The notes: generated by a model from the sequence alone, not told the origin. Shown: positions 27,781 to 38,950, counted from the stretch's first letter. The stretch: DNA of 64,000 nt from Photobacterium aquimaris (GCF_002954455.1 NZ_MSCC01000001.1:2357614-2421613); one strand, 5' to 3'. Made by a program: numbers and translations.

Positions 27781-29670
27781 TTATAGTACCAAACGGCGGA
27801 TGTCTGATAGACAACCATTTAAGTAAGTAATGAAACGTGCACCTTCTGCACCATCAATCACACGGTGATCGTATGATAGTGATAATGGCAGTTGTAGACG
27901 CGGTTCAAACTCTTTACCGTTCCATACTGGCTTCATTTCAGACTTAGATACACCAAGGATACCTACTTCTGGTGCATTCACGATTGGTGTGAATGCAGTA
28001 CCACCTAAGCCACCTAGGCTTGAGATAGTGAAACAGCCACCTTGCATATCAGATGCCGTTAGCTTACCAGCACGTGCTTTCTTAGAGATAGTCATTAGCT
28101 CTTCAGATAGCTCGTAAATACCTTTCTTGTTAACGTCTTTAAATACAGGAACAACCAAGCCATTCGGCGTATCTACCGCGATGCCGATGTTGATGTATTT
28201 CTTCAAAATCAAGCTCTCGCCATCATCAGATAGTGATGAGTTGAATGAAGGGAACGCTTCAAGTGCTTTCGCAGCAGCTTTAAGAATGAACACAAGTGGC
28301 GTGATCTTCATGCCAGAGTCTTTCTTCGCTTCGATAGCGTTTTGTTCTTTACGGAATGCTTCAAGCTCAGTGATATCTGCATTATCCCACTGTGTAACGT
28401 GCGGGATCATTACCCAGTTACGGTGCAGGTTAGCGCCAGAGATCTTCTTAATGCGAGATAGAGGCTTAACTTCTGTGTCACCAAACTTGCTGAAGTCAAT
28501 CTTCGGCCAAGGAAGTAGACCTAGAGCTGCGCCATCGCCTTTACCAGAAGCTGATGCTGCAGCACCAGACTCAAGACGCTTAAGTGCATCTTTAACGAAG
28601 CTTTGTACGTCTTCTTTAAGAACGCGGTTCTTACGGCCAGTACCTTTAACTTTCGCAAGGTTAACGCCAAACTCACGTGCTAGACGACGAACAACAGGTG
28701 ATGCGTGTGCATAATCGTTGTTTTCTTCAAAGTCGCCCGTTGTCGCCGCAGGTGCTGCTTGAGCAGGAGCCGCCGCTTGAGCTACAGGAGCCGCTGCTGG
28801 TGCTACAGGAGCCGCTGCTGGTGCTGCGCCAGCCACTTCACCTTCCGTTGTAGAGAAAATCATGATTAAAGAACCAGTAGAAACCTTGTCGCCAGCAGCG
28901 ATTTTGATTTCTTTGATAGTACCAGCGAAAGGTGCAGGTACTTCCATTGATGCTTTGTCGCCTTCAACAGTAATTAAAGATTGCTCTTCTTCTACTGTAT
29001 CACCAACAGCGACCATGATTTCAGTCACTTCAACTTCATCACCGCCGATATCAGGCACGTGAACATCTTTTGCTGCAGCAACAGCAGGTGCCGCTGCAAC
29101 AGGAGCTGCTGCTTGAGCAGGAGCCGCTACTGGCGCAGAGCCAGCAACTTCAAAAATCATTACTAATGAGCCAGTTGATACTTTATCGCCAGCTGCAATT
29201 TTGATTTCTTTTAGTACGCCAGCAAACGGTGCTGGTACTTCCATTGACGCTTTATCGCCTTCAACAGTAAGTAGTGACTGCTCTTCTTCGATGCTGTCGC
29301 CGATAGCAACCATGATTTCAGTTACTTCAACTTCATCACCGCCGATGTCAGGCACGTGTACTTCTTTAAGCTCAGCAGCTGCTGCCACAGGCGCGGCAAT
29401 AGGTGCTGCTTCTGCTACAGGTGCTGCAACCGCTGCGCCTTCAGCTTCAAAGATCATGATCAATGAACCAGTAGATACTGTGTCACCAACCGCGATTTTA
29501 ATTTCTTTAACGATACCCGCTTGTGAAGCAGGCACTTCCATTGATGCTTTATCGCCTTCAACAGTGATCAGTGATTGCTCTTCTTCAACCTTGTCGCCAA
29601 CGCTAACAAGAATCTCAGTTACTTCAACCTCATCCGCACCGATGTCAGGTACATTAATTTCGATTGCCAT
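27781..29670 (-). CDS. aceF: Dihydrolipoyllysine acetyltransferase (E2 of pyruvate dehydrogenase)
   Basis: Core subunit that transfers acetyl groups from E1 to CoA. There are three tandem lipoyl domains, with lipoylated lysines in [10 protein letters not shown] at residues 41, 140 and 239, an exact period of 99 residues. Each is followed by an Ala/Pro-rich flexible linker. The peripheral subunit-binding domain is at about 320-360 ([16 protein letters not shown]). The catalytic domain ends with [12 protein letters not shown], whose His602 is the active-site histidine. Length is 629 aa, like the three-lipoyl E. coli protein. It begins 12 bp after aceE. Confidence 0.97.
   Translation of the reverse strand: MAIEINVPDIGADEVEVTEILVSVGDKVEEEQSLITVEGDKASMEVPASQAGIVKEIKIAVGDTVSTGSLIMIFEAEGAAVAAPVAEAAPIAAPVAAAAELKEVHVPDIGGDEVEVTEIMVAIGDSIEEEQSLLTVEGDKASMEVPAPFAGVLKEIKIAAGDKVSTGSLVMIFEVAGSAPVAAPAQAAAPVAAAPAVAAAKDVHVPDIGGDEVEVTEIMVAVGDTVEEEQSLITVEGDKASMEVPAPFAGTIKEIKIAAGDKVSTGSLIMIFSTTEGEVAGAAPAAAPVAPAAAPVAQAAAPAQAAPAATTGDFEENNDYAHASPVVRRLAREFGVNLAKVKGTGRKNRVLKEDVQSFVKDALKRLESGAAASASGKGDGAALGLLPWPKIDFSKFGDTEVKPLSRIKKISGANLHRNWVMIPHVTQWDNADITELEAFRKEQNAIEAKKDSGMKITPLVFILKAAAKALEAFPSFNSSLSDDGESLILKKYINIGIAVDTPNGLVVPVFKDVNKKGIYELSEELMTISKKARAGKLTASDMQGGCFTISSLGGLGGTAFTPIVNAPEVGILGVSKSEMKPVWNGKEFEPRLQLPLSLSYDHRVIDGAEGARFITYLNGCLSDIRRLVL
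28840..29660 (-). repeat. Three tandem lipoyl-domain repeats within aceF
   Basis: Three copies with a 297-bp period. Long stretches are identical or nearly so at DNA level, for example the segments encoding [15 protein letters not shown] and [16 protein letters not shown] in copies 2 and 3. The first copy has diverged more. Confidence 0.85.
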
Positions 29671-29682
29671 GATATTTGCCTC

Positions 29683-32349
29683 TTACGCGTATAGCGGGTT
29701 GATCTTGTCTGCGTCAATGTTGAATTTAGCAATTGCATCTACAACTACAGAATTCTCGATGTCACCACGTTTTGCCAATTCAGAAAGTGCAGCAACAACA
29801 ACGTAGCCAGCATTAACTTCAAAGTGACGACGTAGGTTTGCACGGCTGTCTGAACGACCAAAGCCATCAGTACCCAGTACTTTAAATGACTCAGAAGGCA
29901 TGAACGCGCGAACTTGTTCTGCGTAGTTCTTCATGTAGTCAGTCGCTGCGATTGCAGGCTCTGAACCCATAACCGTCGTGATGTAAGGTACTTTCTGCTC
30001 AGCTTGTGGGTGCAGCATGTTGTAACGCTCAGCATCTTGACCGTCACGAGTCAATTCGTTGAATGATGTTACTGAGTAAACATCAGACGCTACGCCGTAG
30101 TCATCACTTAGAATTTGAGCAGCAGCACGTACTTCGTTCATGATAGTACCTGAGCTCATTAACTGAACCTTAGACTTATCACCAGCGTAAGACTCAAGCT
30201 TGTAGATACCCTTACGAATACCTTCTTCTGCGCCTTCTGGCATAGCAGGCATAGCGTAGTTTTCATTCATTACTGTTAGGTAGTAATAAATGTTCTCTTG
30301 ATTTTCACCGTACATGCGACGAATACCGTCTTGCATGATAACCGCTAGCTCGTAAGCAAACGTTGGATCGTAAGAGATACAGTTAGGTACAGTGTTAGCC
30401 ATGATGTGTGAGTGGCCATCTTCGTGCTGTAGACCTTCACCGTTCAGGGTAGTACGACCTGCAGTAGCACCTAATAAGAAGCCACGTGCTTGTTGGTCAC
30501 CAGCCATCCACGCCATGTCGCCAACACGTTGGAAGCCGAACATTGAGTAGTAGATGTAGAATGGAATCATTGGTAGGTTGTTAGTGCTGTATGATGTTGC
30601 AGCAGCAACCCAAGATGCCATTGAACCTAATTCGTTGATACCTTCTTGCAGTACCTGACCTGAGTTTGCTTCTTTGTAGTAAGAAACAACGCCACGGTCT
30701 TCTGGAGTGTAAGTTTGACCCGCTGGGTTGTAGATCCCCACTTGACGGAACAGACCTTCCATACCAAATGTACGTGCTTCATCACAGATGATAGGCACGA
30801 TGTTCTTACCGATATTCTTATCTTTCAATAGAATATTTAGGGTACGAACGTAAGCCATAGTGGTAGAGATTTCACGCTTTTGCTCAACCAGCAATGGTGC
30901 AAACTCTTCTAACTCAGGTACTTTAAATTCTTGAGTGAAGTTAGGGTTACGCTTAGGTGTGTAACCTAGTAGTGCTTCACGACGAGCGTGCAGGTAGTTG
31001 TACTCTGCAGAACCTTGTTCAAGTTCTAGGTAAGGCAATGATTTAATTGCTTCATCAGAGATAAGATCTTGTAGACCTAAACGATCACGTAGATATTGAA
31101 CATGAGTCATGTCCATTTTCTTCACACCGTGAGCAATGTTCTTACCTTCAGCTGCTTCACCCATGCCGTAACCTTTAACAGTTTTAGCAAGGATCACAGT
31201 TGGTTTACCTTGAGTCTCTTTTGCATTAGTAAATGCAGCAAATAGTTTTGATGAATCGTGACCACCACGTTTCAGTTCAAAGATTTGCTCATCAGTCATG
31301 TCAGCAACCAGTGCTGCAGTCTCAGGGTACTTACCAAAGAAGTGTTCACGTACGTAAGCACCATCTTTAGATTTAAATGTCTGGTAGTCACCATCGATAG
31401 TTTCGTTCATTAACTGAAGTAACTTACCTGTGGTGTCTTTTGCTAGTAGTGAATCCCAGTTGTTACCCCAGATCACTTTAACCACATTCCAGCCAGCACC
31501 TTTAAATAGGCCTTCTAGCTCTTGAATGATTTTACCGTTACCCATAACCGGGCCATCTAGACGCTGCAGGTTACAGTTGATAAGGAAACATAGGTTATCT
31601 AGCTTCTCACGCGCAGCGAAAGAAATCGCACCACGTGATTCTGGCTCATCCATCTCGCCGTCACCTAGGAACGCGTAAACACGTTGCGCTGAAGTGTCTT
31701 TAAGACCACGGCCTTCTAAATATTTAAGGAAACGCGCTTGGTAGATCGCAGAGATAGGACCTAGACCCATAGATACCGTCGGGAACTGCCAGAATTCAGG
31801 CATTAACTTAGGGTGTGGGTATGAAGGGATACCTTTACCATCAACTTCTTGACGGAAGTTATCAAGTTGCTCAGCCGTTAAACGACCTTCAACGAATGCA
31901 CGCGAGTAAATGCCTGGAGAGATGTGACCTTGGTAATAAACCAAATCGCCGCCATCAACGTCATTAGGTGCGCGGAAGAAGTGGTTAAAACATACTTCGT
32001 AGAAAGCAGAAGCAGACTGGTAAGACGCCATGTGGCCGCCTAGGTCTAAATCTTTCTTCGATGCACGCAATACGATCATGATCGCGTTCCAACGGATAAT
32101 AGAACGGATACGACGCTCTAGCGTAATATCACCTGGGTAAGCAGGTTGCTGCTCTGCAGGGATCGTATTAACGTAATTAGTGTTGATACCTGTAGCCATA
32201 TCAACACCATCTAAACGTGCTTTATCCAATACTTGCTCTAGTAAGTACTGGGCGCGTTCAACACCTTCTTCACGGACTACTGATTCAAGAGCTTCTAACC
32301 AATCTTGAGTTTCCAGTGCATCCACGTCACTTTTCATGACTTCAGACAT
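29683..32349 (-). CDS. aceE: Pyruvate dehydrogenase E1 component, homodimeric
   Basis: Thiamine diphosphate-dependent decarboxylase that passes the acetyl group to AceF. It has the ThDP motif GDGEMDEPESRGA through NLQRLDG, and a full-length transketolase-like pyrimidine domain in the second half. I start at ATG 32349 (MSEVMKSDVDALETQDW), which gives 888 aa as expected and has AAAGGA upstream; the frame stays open for 79 more codons into the pdhR end, but that part is a shadow of pdhR. It lies 76 bp downstream of pdhR. Confidence 0.97.
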   Translation of the reverse strand: MSEVMKSDVDALETQDWLEALESVVREEGVERAQYLLEQVLDKARLDGVDMATGINTNYVNTIPAEQQPAYPGDITLERRIRSIIRWNAIMIVLRASKKDLDLGGHMASYQSASAFYEVCFNHFFRAPNDVDGGDLVYYQGHISPGIYSRAFVEGRLTAEQLDNFRQEVDGKGIPSYPHPKLMPEFWQFPTVSMGLGPISAIYQARFLKYLEGRGLKDTSAQRVYAFLGDGEMDEPESRGAISFAAREKLDNLCFLINCNLQRLDGPVMGNGKIIQELEGLFKGAGWNVVKVIWGNNWDSLLAKDTTGKLLQLMNETIDGDYQTFKSKDGAYVREHFFGKYPETAALVADMTDEQIFELKRGGHDSSKLFAAFTNAKETQGKPTVILAKTVKGYGMGEAAEGKNIAHGVKKMDMTHVQYLRDRLGLQDLISDEAIKSLPYLELEQGSAEYNYLHARREALLGYTPKRNPNFTQEFKVPELEEFAPLLVEQKREISTTMAYVRTLNILLKDKNIGKNIVPIICDEARTFGMEGLFRQVGIYNPAGQTYTPEDRGVVSYYKEANSGQVLQEGINELGSMASWVAAATSYSTNNLPMIPFYIYYSMFGFQRVGDMAWMAGDQQARGFLLGATAGRTTLNGEGLQHEDGHSHIMANTVPNCISYDPTFAYELAVIMQDGIRRMYGENQENIYYYLTVMNENYAMPAMPEGAEEGIRKGIYKLESYAGDKSKVQLMSSGTIMNEVRAAAQILSDDYGVASDVYSVTSFNELTRDGQDAERYNMLHPQAEQKVPYITTVMGSEPAIAATDYMKNYAEQVRAFMPSESFKVLGTDGFGRSDSRANLRRHFEVNAGYVVVAALSELAKRGDIENSVVVDAIAKFNIDADKINPLYA

Positions 32350-32425
32350 GCGATCTATCCTTTCGTTATAATCTACTAAACTAACAATGTCGCGACTTGC
32401 AAAGGCCTTTGGCTGATAAAGAACC

Positions 32426-33199
32426 CTAGTCAAGCCCGTCCTTGCGTTGTTGAATTCGACGGAGAGAGCGTTGCCGTCTGCTATCTTCTCGCGATAAATC
32501 CAACAAAGTCTCCTCAATGTAAGCCAAATGTGCATGAGATGCTTCACGTGCCTTTTTAGGCTGTTTAGAAACAATCGCCTGCACAATATTGGCTCGGTGT
32601 TTACTCACCTTATCTACCACCGCTTGGTGACGATTAAGATGCTTAAAATTCTGTAATACATTTTGTTCAAGCAATGGCGCTAAGCTGCGAATAATGTGTA
32701 ATAACACTACATTGTGTGCCGACTCAGTAACCGCAATAAGACATTGCACTACCGCTGTCGCTTCAGCGGCTAAATCACCTTGCTGTTGCGCCTGTTGAAT
32801 CTGCACATGACAATCTTTAATTCGATTAAAGTCATCATCATTACCACGCAGGGCCGCATAATATGCCGCTAATCCCTCTAGCGCATGGCGCGCTTCAACT
32901 AAATCTAATTGTGTTTCTGGGTGAGCCGCTAATAAATCAAGCAGTGGCTCAGAAAAACTTTTCCATAAATTATCAGTAACAAAGGTGCCGCCACCTTGAC
33001 GACGAGTCAGTAAACGTTTGGCCTCTAAACGTTGAATCGCCTCGCGTACAGAAGGGCGAGAAACATCAAATTGTTTTGCCAATTCACGCTCTGGTGGCAA
33101 TTGTTGCCCTGGAGATAATGTTCCCTCAACAATCAAACACTCAAGCTCTTGCTCAATAGCGTCACAAAGTTTAGGTTGGCGAATGCGTTTATACGTCAT
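32426..33199 (-). CDS. pdhR: Pyruvate-responsive GntR-family repressor PdhR
   Basis: Represses the pdh operon until pyruvate binds. The N-terminal winged helix is at about residues 8-75 ([32 protein letters not shown]) and the FadR-type all-helical C-terminal ligand domain at about 85-235. The 257-aa length fits. It is the first gene of pdhR-aceE-aceF-lpdA, and a perfect PdhR palindrome lies 57 bp upstream of its start. Confidence 0.95.
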   Translation of the reverse strand: MTYKRIRQPKLCDAIEQELECLIVEGTLSPGQQLPPERELAKQFDVSRPSVREAIQRLEAKRLLTRRQGGGTFVTDNLWKSFSEPLLDLLAAHPETQLDLVEARHALEGLAAYYAALRGNDDDFNRIKDCHVQIQQAQQQGDLAAEATAVVQCLIAVTESAHNVVLLHIIRSLAPLLEQNVLQNFKHLNRHQAVVDKVSKHRANIVQAIVSKQPKKAREASHAHLAYIEETLLDLSREDSRRQRSLRRIQQRKDGLD

Positions 33200-33520
33200 T
33201 ATGATGAATGCTTCTTATAATCAATCTGCTTCATAACAAAACTAACAATACGGGTAATTGGTATTACCAATTTGCTGACGTAGAAAGTTTACAGAAATAA
33301 TCTCAAAAGTCCACATTCAACTTGACTGAAATCATAGAATCGGAATTACTTAACAAAAAATACACATCAAGACCAACCAAAACCAACACTCACCACCAAA
33401 TAAAGCTACAGTTGGTCACTAAAAACACGTAATACGCCACTATGACCAATGCTATTTTTGCTTCTTTTATCAACAATATAGTCAGTAGTTATTAATAAAT
33501 AATCGCTTAGTCGCTGGCTT
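33200..33520 (-). other. pdhR promoter region
   Basis: The gap between pdhR and the end of ampD holds a promoter candidate (-10 TAAACT at 33286-33291, -35 TGGACT at 33308-33313, spacer 16) and the PdhR operator. The rest up to ampD is AT-rich, and I see no gene in it. Confidence 0.5.
33256..33272. promoter_or_regulatory. PdhR operator
   Basis: AATTGGTATTACCAATT is a perfect 17-bp palindrome identical to the PdhR consensus AATTGGT-N3-ACCAATT. It lies about 14 bases downstream of the -10 hexamer, overlapping the start of the transcript, as in E. coli. Confidence 0.9.
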
Positions 33521-34066
33521 TTATAGCTGCTTTTTATAGCCAGACCAATCAAACATCAATCCAGGATCTGTTTTACGTCCAGGCGCAATAAATTCATGCC
33601 CCGTTACGCGCTGACGAGTGATAGCTGGATAGTGCTGCATAATTTTTTGGCTAAGGGTGGCTAGGATTTCATACTGGCTAGCAGTGAAAGGTAAATTGTC
33701 ACACCCCTCGAGCTCAATCCCAATTGAATAGTCGTTACATTTGTCCCGTCCTTCAAAGCAAGAAACACCTGCATGCCATGCGCGAACATTAAAGGGGACG
33801 AACTGAATAATACTGCCATCACGACGGATCAGGCAGTGAGCAGAGACTCGAAACTGATGAATTAATTCAAAATAAGCATGTTCGTTAGGATCAAGCTGAC
33901 CAGTAAATAACTGCTCAATGTAAGGCCCGCCAAACTCACCCGGTGGTAAGCTAATGTTGTGCACCACCAGCAAAGAAACCTCATCATCAGGGCGCGCATC
34001 ACAAAAGGGGGATGGCACACGCTTTACGTTATCAAGCCAATGGTCGCTATTAATGGTTAAAGTCAT
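33521..34066 (-). CDS. ampD: 1,6-anhydro-N-acetylmuramyl-L-alanine amidase AmpD
   Basis: Cytoplasmic zinc amidase of peptidoglycan recycling that removes the stem peptide from anhydromuropeptides; its loss derepresses ampC in species that have it. Zinc ligands are the His in LLVVHNISLPPGEFGGP and the His and Asp in GHEFIAPGRKTDPG. Start 34066 (MTLTINSDHW) is preceded by GAGGTT, giving 181 aa; the longer frame begins with 31 Phe-rich residues unlike the family. It is divergent from nadC. Confidence 0.95.
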   Translation of the reverse strand: MTLTINSDHWLDNVKRVPSPFCDARPDDEVSLLVVHNISLPPGEFGGPYIEQLFTGQLDPNEHAYFELIHQFRVSAHCLIRRDGSIIQFVPFNVRAWHAGVSCFEGRDKCNDYSIGIELEGCDNLPFTASQYEILATLSQKIMQHYPAITRQRVTGHEFIAPGRKTDPGLMFDWSGYKKQL

Positions 34067-34215
34067 ATCAACCTCAAAGTAAAAAAATAAATATCGAGTA
34101 CCGTAGAAAAAACTAAAACTATCCCCCTGTAAATAGTCACGGAAAAATATATTCCACACCGTATTCCGCTCTTCCTCACCCCTCGAAAACTGAATCTATT
34201 CCCTGTATGCTTTGA

Positions 34216-35163
<948 letters not shown>

Positions 35164-35164
35164 C

Positions 35165-35527
35165 CCACCCCGTCATTGCCGACAGTGAATACCGAGCACA
35201 CCCCGTCATTCCCTACAGCGAGGTTACGAGCGAGATAGGGAATCTACTTACCGCGCACTGTAGCGTCATTGGATTTATTAATTTCTTTAAGCCTCAATCA
35301 CGCGGTGAGTAGATCACGATTCGTTCGCTACTCATCCCTCCCTCTCTTTTGCGCCTTAACTCCCGCGCTATTTTGCAACTTATGCAACAGCTCAATAAAT
35401 AATTCAAACTCAGCCGAGCAATTTTCTAGCCATTATTCAATCAATACCTTAAGCCACCTATGCTATAGCTATTGCACTACTCTTTTTTGTTCGCTACGCG
35501 CGAATCTAAACTTTCAAGGAATGGAAT
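35165..35527 (+). repeat. nadC-pilA intergenic region with CCCCGTCATT repeats
   Basis: CCCCGTCATT occurs twice (from about 35168 and 35201), followed by related text (GCCGACAGTGAAT, CCCTACAGCGAGG). In the second copy ATTCCCTA (35208-35215) pairs with TAGGGAAT (35236-35243), making a hairpin. GCACTGTAGCGTCATT near 35257 looks like a third partial unit. The pattern resembles short dispersed intergenic repeats of marine gammaproteobacteria. The remaining 250 bp before pilA is AT-rich and holds no gene; the pilA promoter must lie there. Confidence 0.7.
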
Positions 35528-35962
35528 ATGAAAAAGCAACAAGGCTTTACCCTTATTGAATTGATGATCGTAGTAGCGGTGATCGGTGTGTTATCAGCAA
35601 TTGCGATTCCACAATACCAAAAATATGTTGCTAAAGCGGAAGTGGCATCTGCTCTTGCTACAATGTCAGGTGTCAAAACAAATGTTGAAGCTTACACTGC
35701 AGAGTATGGGGTTTTTCCAGCATCAGCTGCAGACTCAGCTCTAGGTATTCCTACTAGTATGGATTTAGGTGCAATAAGTCTAACCCAAACGTCAGGAAGT
35801 GAGGGGACTATGACATATACATTCAATTCTACAAATGTTAACAGCCTTTTAATTAATACTGACTTTCTCCTTACCCGTACAGCTTCTGGAACATGGGATT
35901 GCACAACATCAGGAGCTACTTCTGCAGTACCATCAGATTTATTACCAAAAAGTTGTAAATAA
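35528..35962 (+). CDS. pilA: Type IVa pilin (major pilin PilA)
   Basis: Structural subunit of a type IVa pilus used for attachment, competence or twitching. It has a short basic leader MKKQQG cut before the methylated Phe, then the FTLIELMIVVAVIGVLSAIAIPQYQ helix with Glu5 of the mature form. Two cysteines near the end (WDC and KSC) can form the D-region disulfide loop. The 144-aa protein has a conserved N-terminus and a low-complexity Ser/Thr/Ala-rich C-terminal two-thirds with different codon use, as expected for a surface-exposed, fast-changing pilin. It is followed 6 bp later by pilB. Confidence 0.95.
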   Translation: MKKQQGFTLIELMIVVAVIGVLSAIAIPQYQKYVAKAEVASALATMSGVKTNVEAYTAEYGVFPASAADSALGIPTSMDLGAISLTQTSGSEGTMTYTFNSTNVNSLLINTDFLLTRTASGTWDCTTSGATSAVPSDLLPKSCK

Positions 35963-35968
35963 AAGCGA

Positions 35969-37654
35969 ATGCAAACCAACCTTGCTTCGATCCTGTTCCA
36001 AGCTGAGTTAATCAGCCGCGAACAGGAACAACAAATAGTCGAGTCGGTACAGGCGGAAGGGATCAATGTCCCGACCGCCATTACCCGTTTGGGGATCATG
36101 GAAGATGATGAACTAGCGCGTTCGTTGTCGCACCTGTTCAATCTTGATCGGGTTGATGTTCACCACTATGACTTTCAAGGTTGTTGCCAAAGTGTCTACC
36201 AACGTGAACTAGTATTACGTCATCGTATCCTGCCACTGGCACAAGACAACAGCACCCTTTTTGTTGGTCTTAGCGATCCTACCAATGTCGATGCTCAAGA
36301 TGAGTTTCGCTTCGCCATTGGTAAGAATGTTGAACCATTATTATTAGACAATAAGCAACTAGAATCCGCGATTCGGCGGGTTTATGGCAGTGACATTGGT
36401 GATGTTGGCAGCAGCCGTCAAATCAGCGATGAAGATCTTGGTAACCTCATTGATATCAATGAACTTGAAGTTGATGAGGCCACCGATTTAAGCCAAGACA
36501 GCGCTCCAGTTACTCGCTATATCAACCAAGTGTTAATGGATGCTTTGCGCCGTAAAGCGTCAGATATTCACTTTGAGCCCTATGAAACCAGCTATCGGAT
36601 TCGATTTCGCTGTGACGGTATTTTACATCAGCATGCCACACCACCTGCGACCCTTTCACGGCGGTTATCAACCCGTTTAAAGGTGATGTCAAAGCTTAAT
36701 ATTGCCGAGCGTCGTCAACCGCAAGATGGACGAATTAAGCTAAAGTTATCTGACGCTCTGGCAATTGATCTCCGCGTTTCAACCCTACCGACCCTGTGGG
36801 GTGAAAAAGTGGTGCTGCGAATTTTAGACAGCTCCAGTGCCAGCTTAAATATTGATATTTTAGGTTACAGCGATGCGCAAAAGCAGGCTTATTTAAACGC
36901 TCTTCAGCGCCCGCAAGGAATGATTTTAATGACTGGCCCCACGGGAAGCGGTAAAACAGTATCGCTATATACCGGGCTCAGTATTTTAAATACCGATGAG
37001 CGTAATATTTCCACTGCCGAAGATCCGGTTGAGATCAACTTGCAAGGCATCAACCAAGTTCAAATCAATAATCAAGCTGGACTTGGATTTGCCGAAGCAT
37101 TGCGATCATTTTTGCGCCAAGATCCCGATGTAGTAATGGTCGGTGAGATTCGTGATTTAGAAACGGCTGAGATTGCAGTGAAAGCGGCCCAAACTGGCCA
37201 CTTGGTGTTATCAACCCTGCACACCAACTCCGCCGCTGAAACCATTACCCGTTTAACCAATATGGGAGTCGAAGATTTTAACCTCGCCTCATCATTAAGT
37301 TTGATCATTGCTCAACGGCTAGCGCGGCGGTTATGTAGCCACTGTAAGCAACCACACCCATTAGATGATCTCACCTGTGAGCGGCTACAGCTGCCACTGA
37401 ATATCAGCGTCTATCAGGCCCATAAAGAAGGCTGTGATGAGTGCAACAAAGGCTATGTTGGTCGAGTGGGTATTTATGAAGTGATGCAATTTAGCCGTGA
37501 GATCGCCGAAGCATTAATGCAAAATGCCACCAGCTTACAACTTGAAGATATTGCTGCCAGCCAAGGTATGCAGCGGCTGCGAGAGTCTGGCATCGATAAA
37601 CTGGTTGCTGGCATTACTAGCCTGACAGAATTACAACGGGTGCTACAACTTTAG
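35969..37654 (+). CDS. pilB: Type IV pilus assembly ATPase PilB
   Basis: Hexameric cytoplasmic motor that drives pilus extension. It has an N-terminal MshE-type domain, an N2 linker domain, the Walker A motif MTGPTGSGKT, an Asp box, the Walker B motif DPDVVMVGEIRD, a His box, and a four-cysteine zinc motif near residues 456-492 (CSHC and CDEC). Length is 561 aa. It lacks a good Shine-Dalgarno sequence and may be translationally coupled to pilA. Confidence 0.96.
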   Translation: MQTNLASILFQAELISREQEQQIVESVQAEGINVPTAITRLGIMEDDELARSLSHLFNLDRVDVHHYDFQGCCQSVYQRELVLRHRILPLAQDNSTLFVGLSDPTNVDAQDEFRFAIGKNVEPLLLDNKQLESAIRRVYGSDIGDVGSSRQISDEDLGNLIDINELEVDEATDLSQDSAPVTRYINQVLMDALRRKASDIHFEPYETSYRIRFRCDGILHQHATPPATLSRRLSTRLKVMSKLNIAERRQPQDGRIKLKLSDALAIDLRVSTLPTLWGEKVVLRILDSSSASLNIDILGYSDAQKQAYLNALQRPQGMILMTGPTGSGKTVSLYTGLSILNTDERNISTAEDPVEINLQGINQVQINNQAGLGFAEALRSFLRQDPDVVMVGEIRDLETAEIAVKAAQTGHLVLSTLHTNSAAETITRLTNMGVEDFNLASSLSLIIAQRLARRLCSHCKQPHPLDDLTCERLQLPLNISVYQAHKEGCDECNKGYVGRVGIYEVMQFSREIAEALMQNATSLQLEDIAASQGMQRLRESGIDKLVAGITSLTELQRVLQL

Positions 37655-37729
37655 CCGCCATCAATCGTGCTATTGATAATATTCAACGACACTTATTTCC
37701 CTTTTCCTGCCAACTAAAGAGAATTGATT

Positions 37730-38950
37730 ATGGTTGCTGCCACTAAAATTCGTTACTACCAATGGCGTGGCGTCAATCAAGCCGGACGTAAAGTATCTGG
37801 CGTCACCATGGGCTTTCAAGAGCAAGAAGTGCGGCTGCAACTTACCGAGCAGATGATCAATGTTAAAAAGATCAAGCGTACGACTCCCGGCACTTTAAGC
37901 CGTCTTCGTAACCAAATGAAGCCTGAAGATGTCACCATGGTCACTCGGCAGTTATCAACCATGGTTGAATCAGGCGTACCCGTGGTACAAGCGTTAACTT
38001 TAATGGCTAACAGTCATCATAAAGCCGAAATGCGCGCCACGCTAAATCAAGTTACCACTCAAGTTGAAGCTGGATCATCACTGTCAAAAGCGATGCGTTC
38101 AAGCTCACCGCTGTTTGATAAATTTTATTGCGATTTAGTCGATACGGGCGAGCAAACGGGGCATTTAGGGCAAGTATTTGCACGGATTGCAGTCTACCGT
38201 GAGAAAGCTGAAGCGATGCGTAAAAAGATCATTAAAGCGATGATCTATCCATCAATGGTATCGATCACCGCCATTTTGGTCACAGTGTTAATGCTGGTGT
38301 TTGTGATCCCGCAATTTGCGGCTATTTTTAGTGGCTTTGGTGCTGAACTGCCGTGGTTTACTCGCCAAGTAATGAAAGCCTCTGATTTTCTAGTCAACTA
38401 TGGTACTTACCTTGGTATCGGCATTGTGGCTGTGATCTTGCTATATCGTTATTGTTATAAGCATTACTACCGCTTTCATTATCGTGCCGATAAACTCAGC
38501 CTTAAATTGCCCATCGTCGGCGATGTATTACTCAAAGCCACCATCTCGCGCTTTGCTCGTACTCTTGCGACCACTTTTAATGCCGGTATTCCATTATTAA
38601 CTGGCATTCAATCAGCAGCTAAAACCAGTAATAACCTTTATATCGAACAAGCGATTGATGAAGTCTATAACAGCACCGCAGCGGGAATGCCATTGTACTT
38701 AGCCTTGCGCCAAGCAGATGTTTTTCCAGAATTAATGTTACAAATGGTGATGATAGGTGAAGAATCTGGCTCACTTGATGATATGCTCAATAAAATGGCG
38801 CAATTGTATGAAGATGATGTCGATAATACTGTCGATAACCTTGGTCAAATTCTCGAGCCATTTATTATTATCATTCTTGGTACCATTATCGGTGGTTTGT
38901 TAGTCGCGATGTACATGCCTATCTTTACGCTAATGAGCGTTATAGGGTGA
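37730..38950 (+). CDS. pilC: Type IV pilus inner-membrane platform protein PilC
   Basis: Polytopic GspF-family protein that couples the PilB motor to pilin polymerisation. Two similar cytoplasmic domains (about residues 60-180 and 265-385) are each followed by membrane helices, with the GspF signature TRQLSTMVESGVPVVQAL in the first. The start is ATG 37730; a TTG two codons earlier is less likely. Length is 406 aa. Confidence 0.95.
   Translation: MVAATKIRYYQWRGVNQAGRKVSGVTMGFQEQEVRLQLTEQMINVKKIKRTTPGTLSRLRNQMKPEDVTMVTRQLSTMVESGVPVVQALTLMANSHHKAEMRATLNQVTTQVEAGSSLSKAMRSSSPLFDKFYCDLVDTGEQTGHLGQVFARIAVYREKAEAMRKKIIKAMIYPSMVSITAILVTVLMLVFVIPQFAAIFSGFGAELPWFTRQVMKASDFLVNYGTYLGIGIVAVILLYRYCYKHYYRFHYRADKLSLKLPIVGDVLLKATISRFARTLATTFNAGIPLLTGIQSAAKTSNNLYIEQAIDEVYNSTAAGMPLYLALRQADVFPELMLQMVMIGEESGSLDDMLNKMAQLYEDDVDNTVDNLGQILEPFIIIILGTIIGGLLVAMYMPIFTLMSVIG

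Noticed and set aside
28127..29806. Long plus-strand frames across aceF
   Set aside because: Antisense shadows of the repetitive lipoyl and linker regions; Ser/Thr/Ala-rich with no motif.
32350..32586. 79-codon N-terminal extension of aceE
   Set aside because: It overlaps pdhR in another frame and is absent from aceE homologues; MSEVMKSDV is the normal start.
35465..35490. Possible sigma-54 promoter of pilA (TGCTAT-N5-TTGCA)
   Set aside because: The essential GG of the -24 element is missing.
35269..35559. 96-codon frame upstream of pilA
   Set aside because: It overlaps the pilA start in another frame, is of low complexity and has no Shine-Dalgarno sequence.
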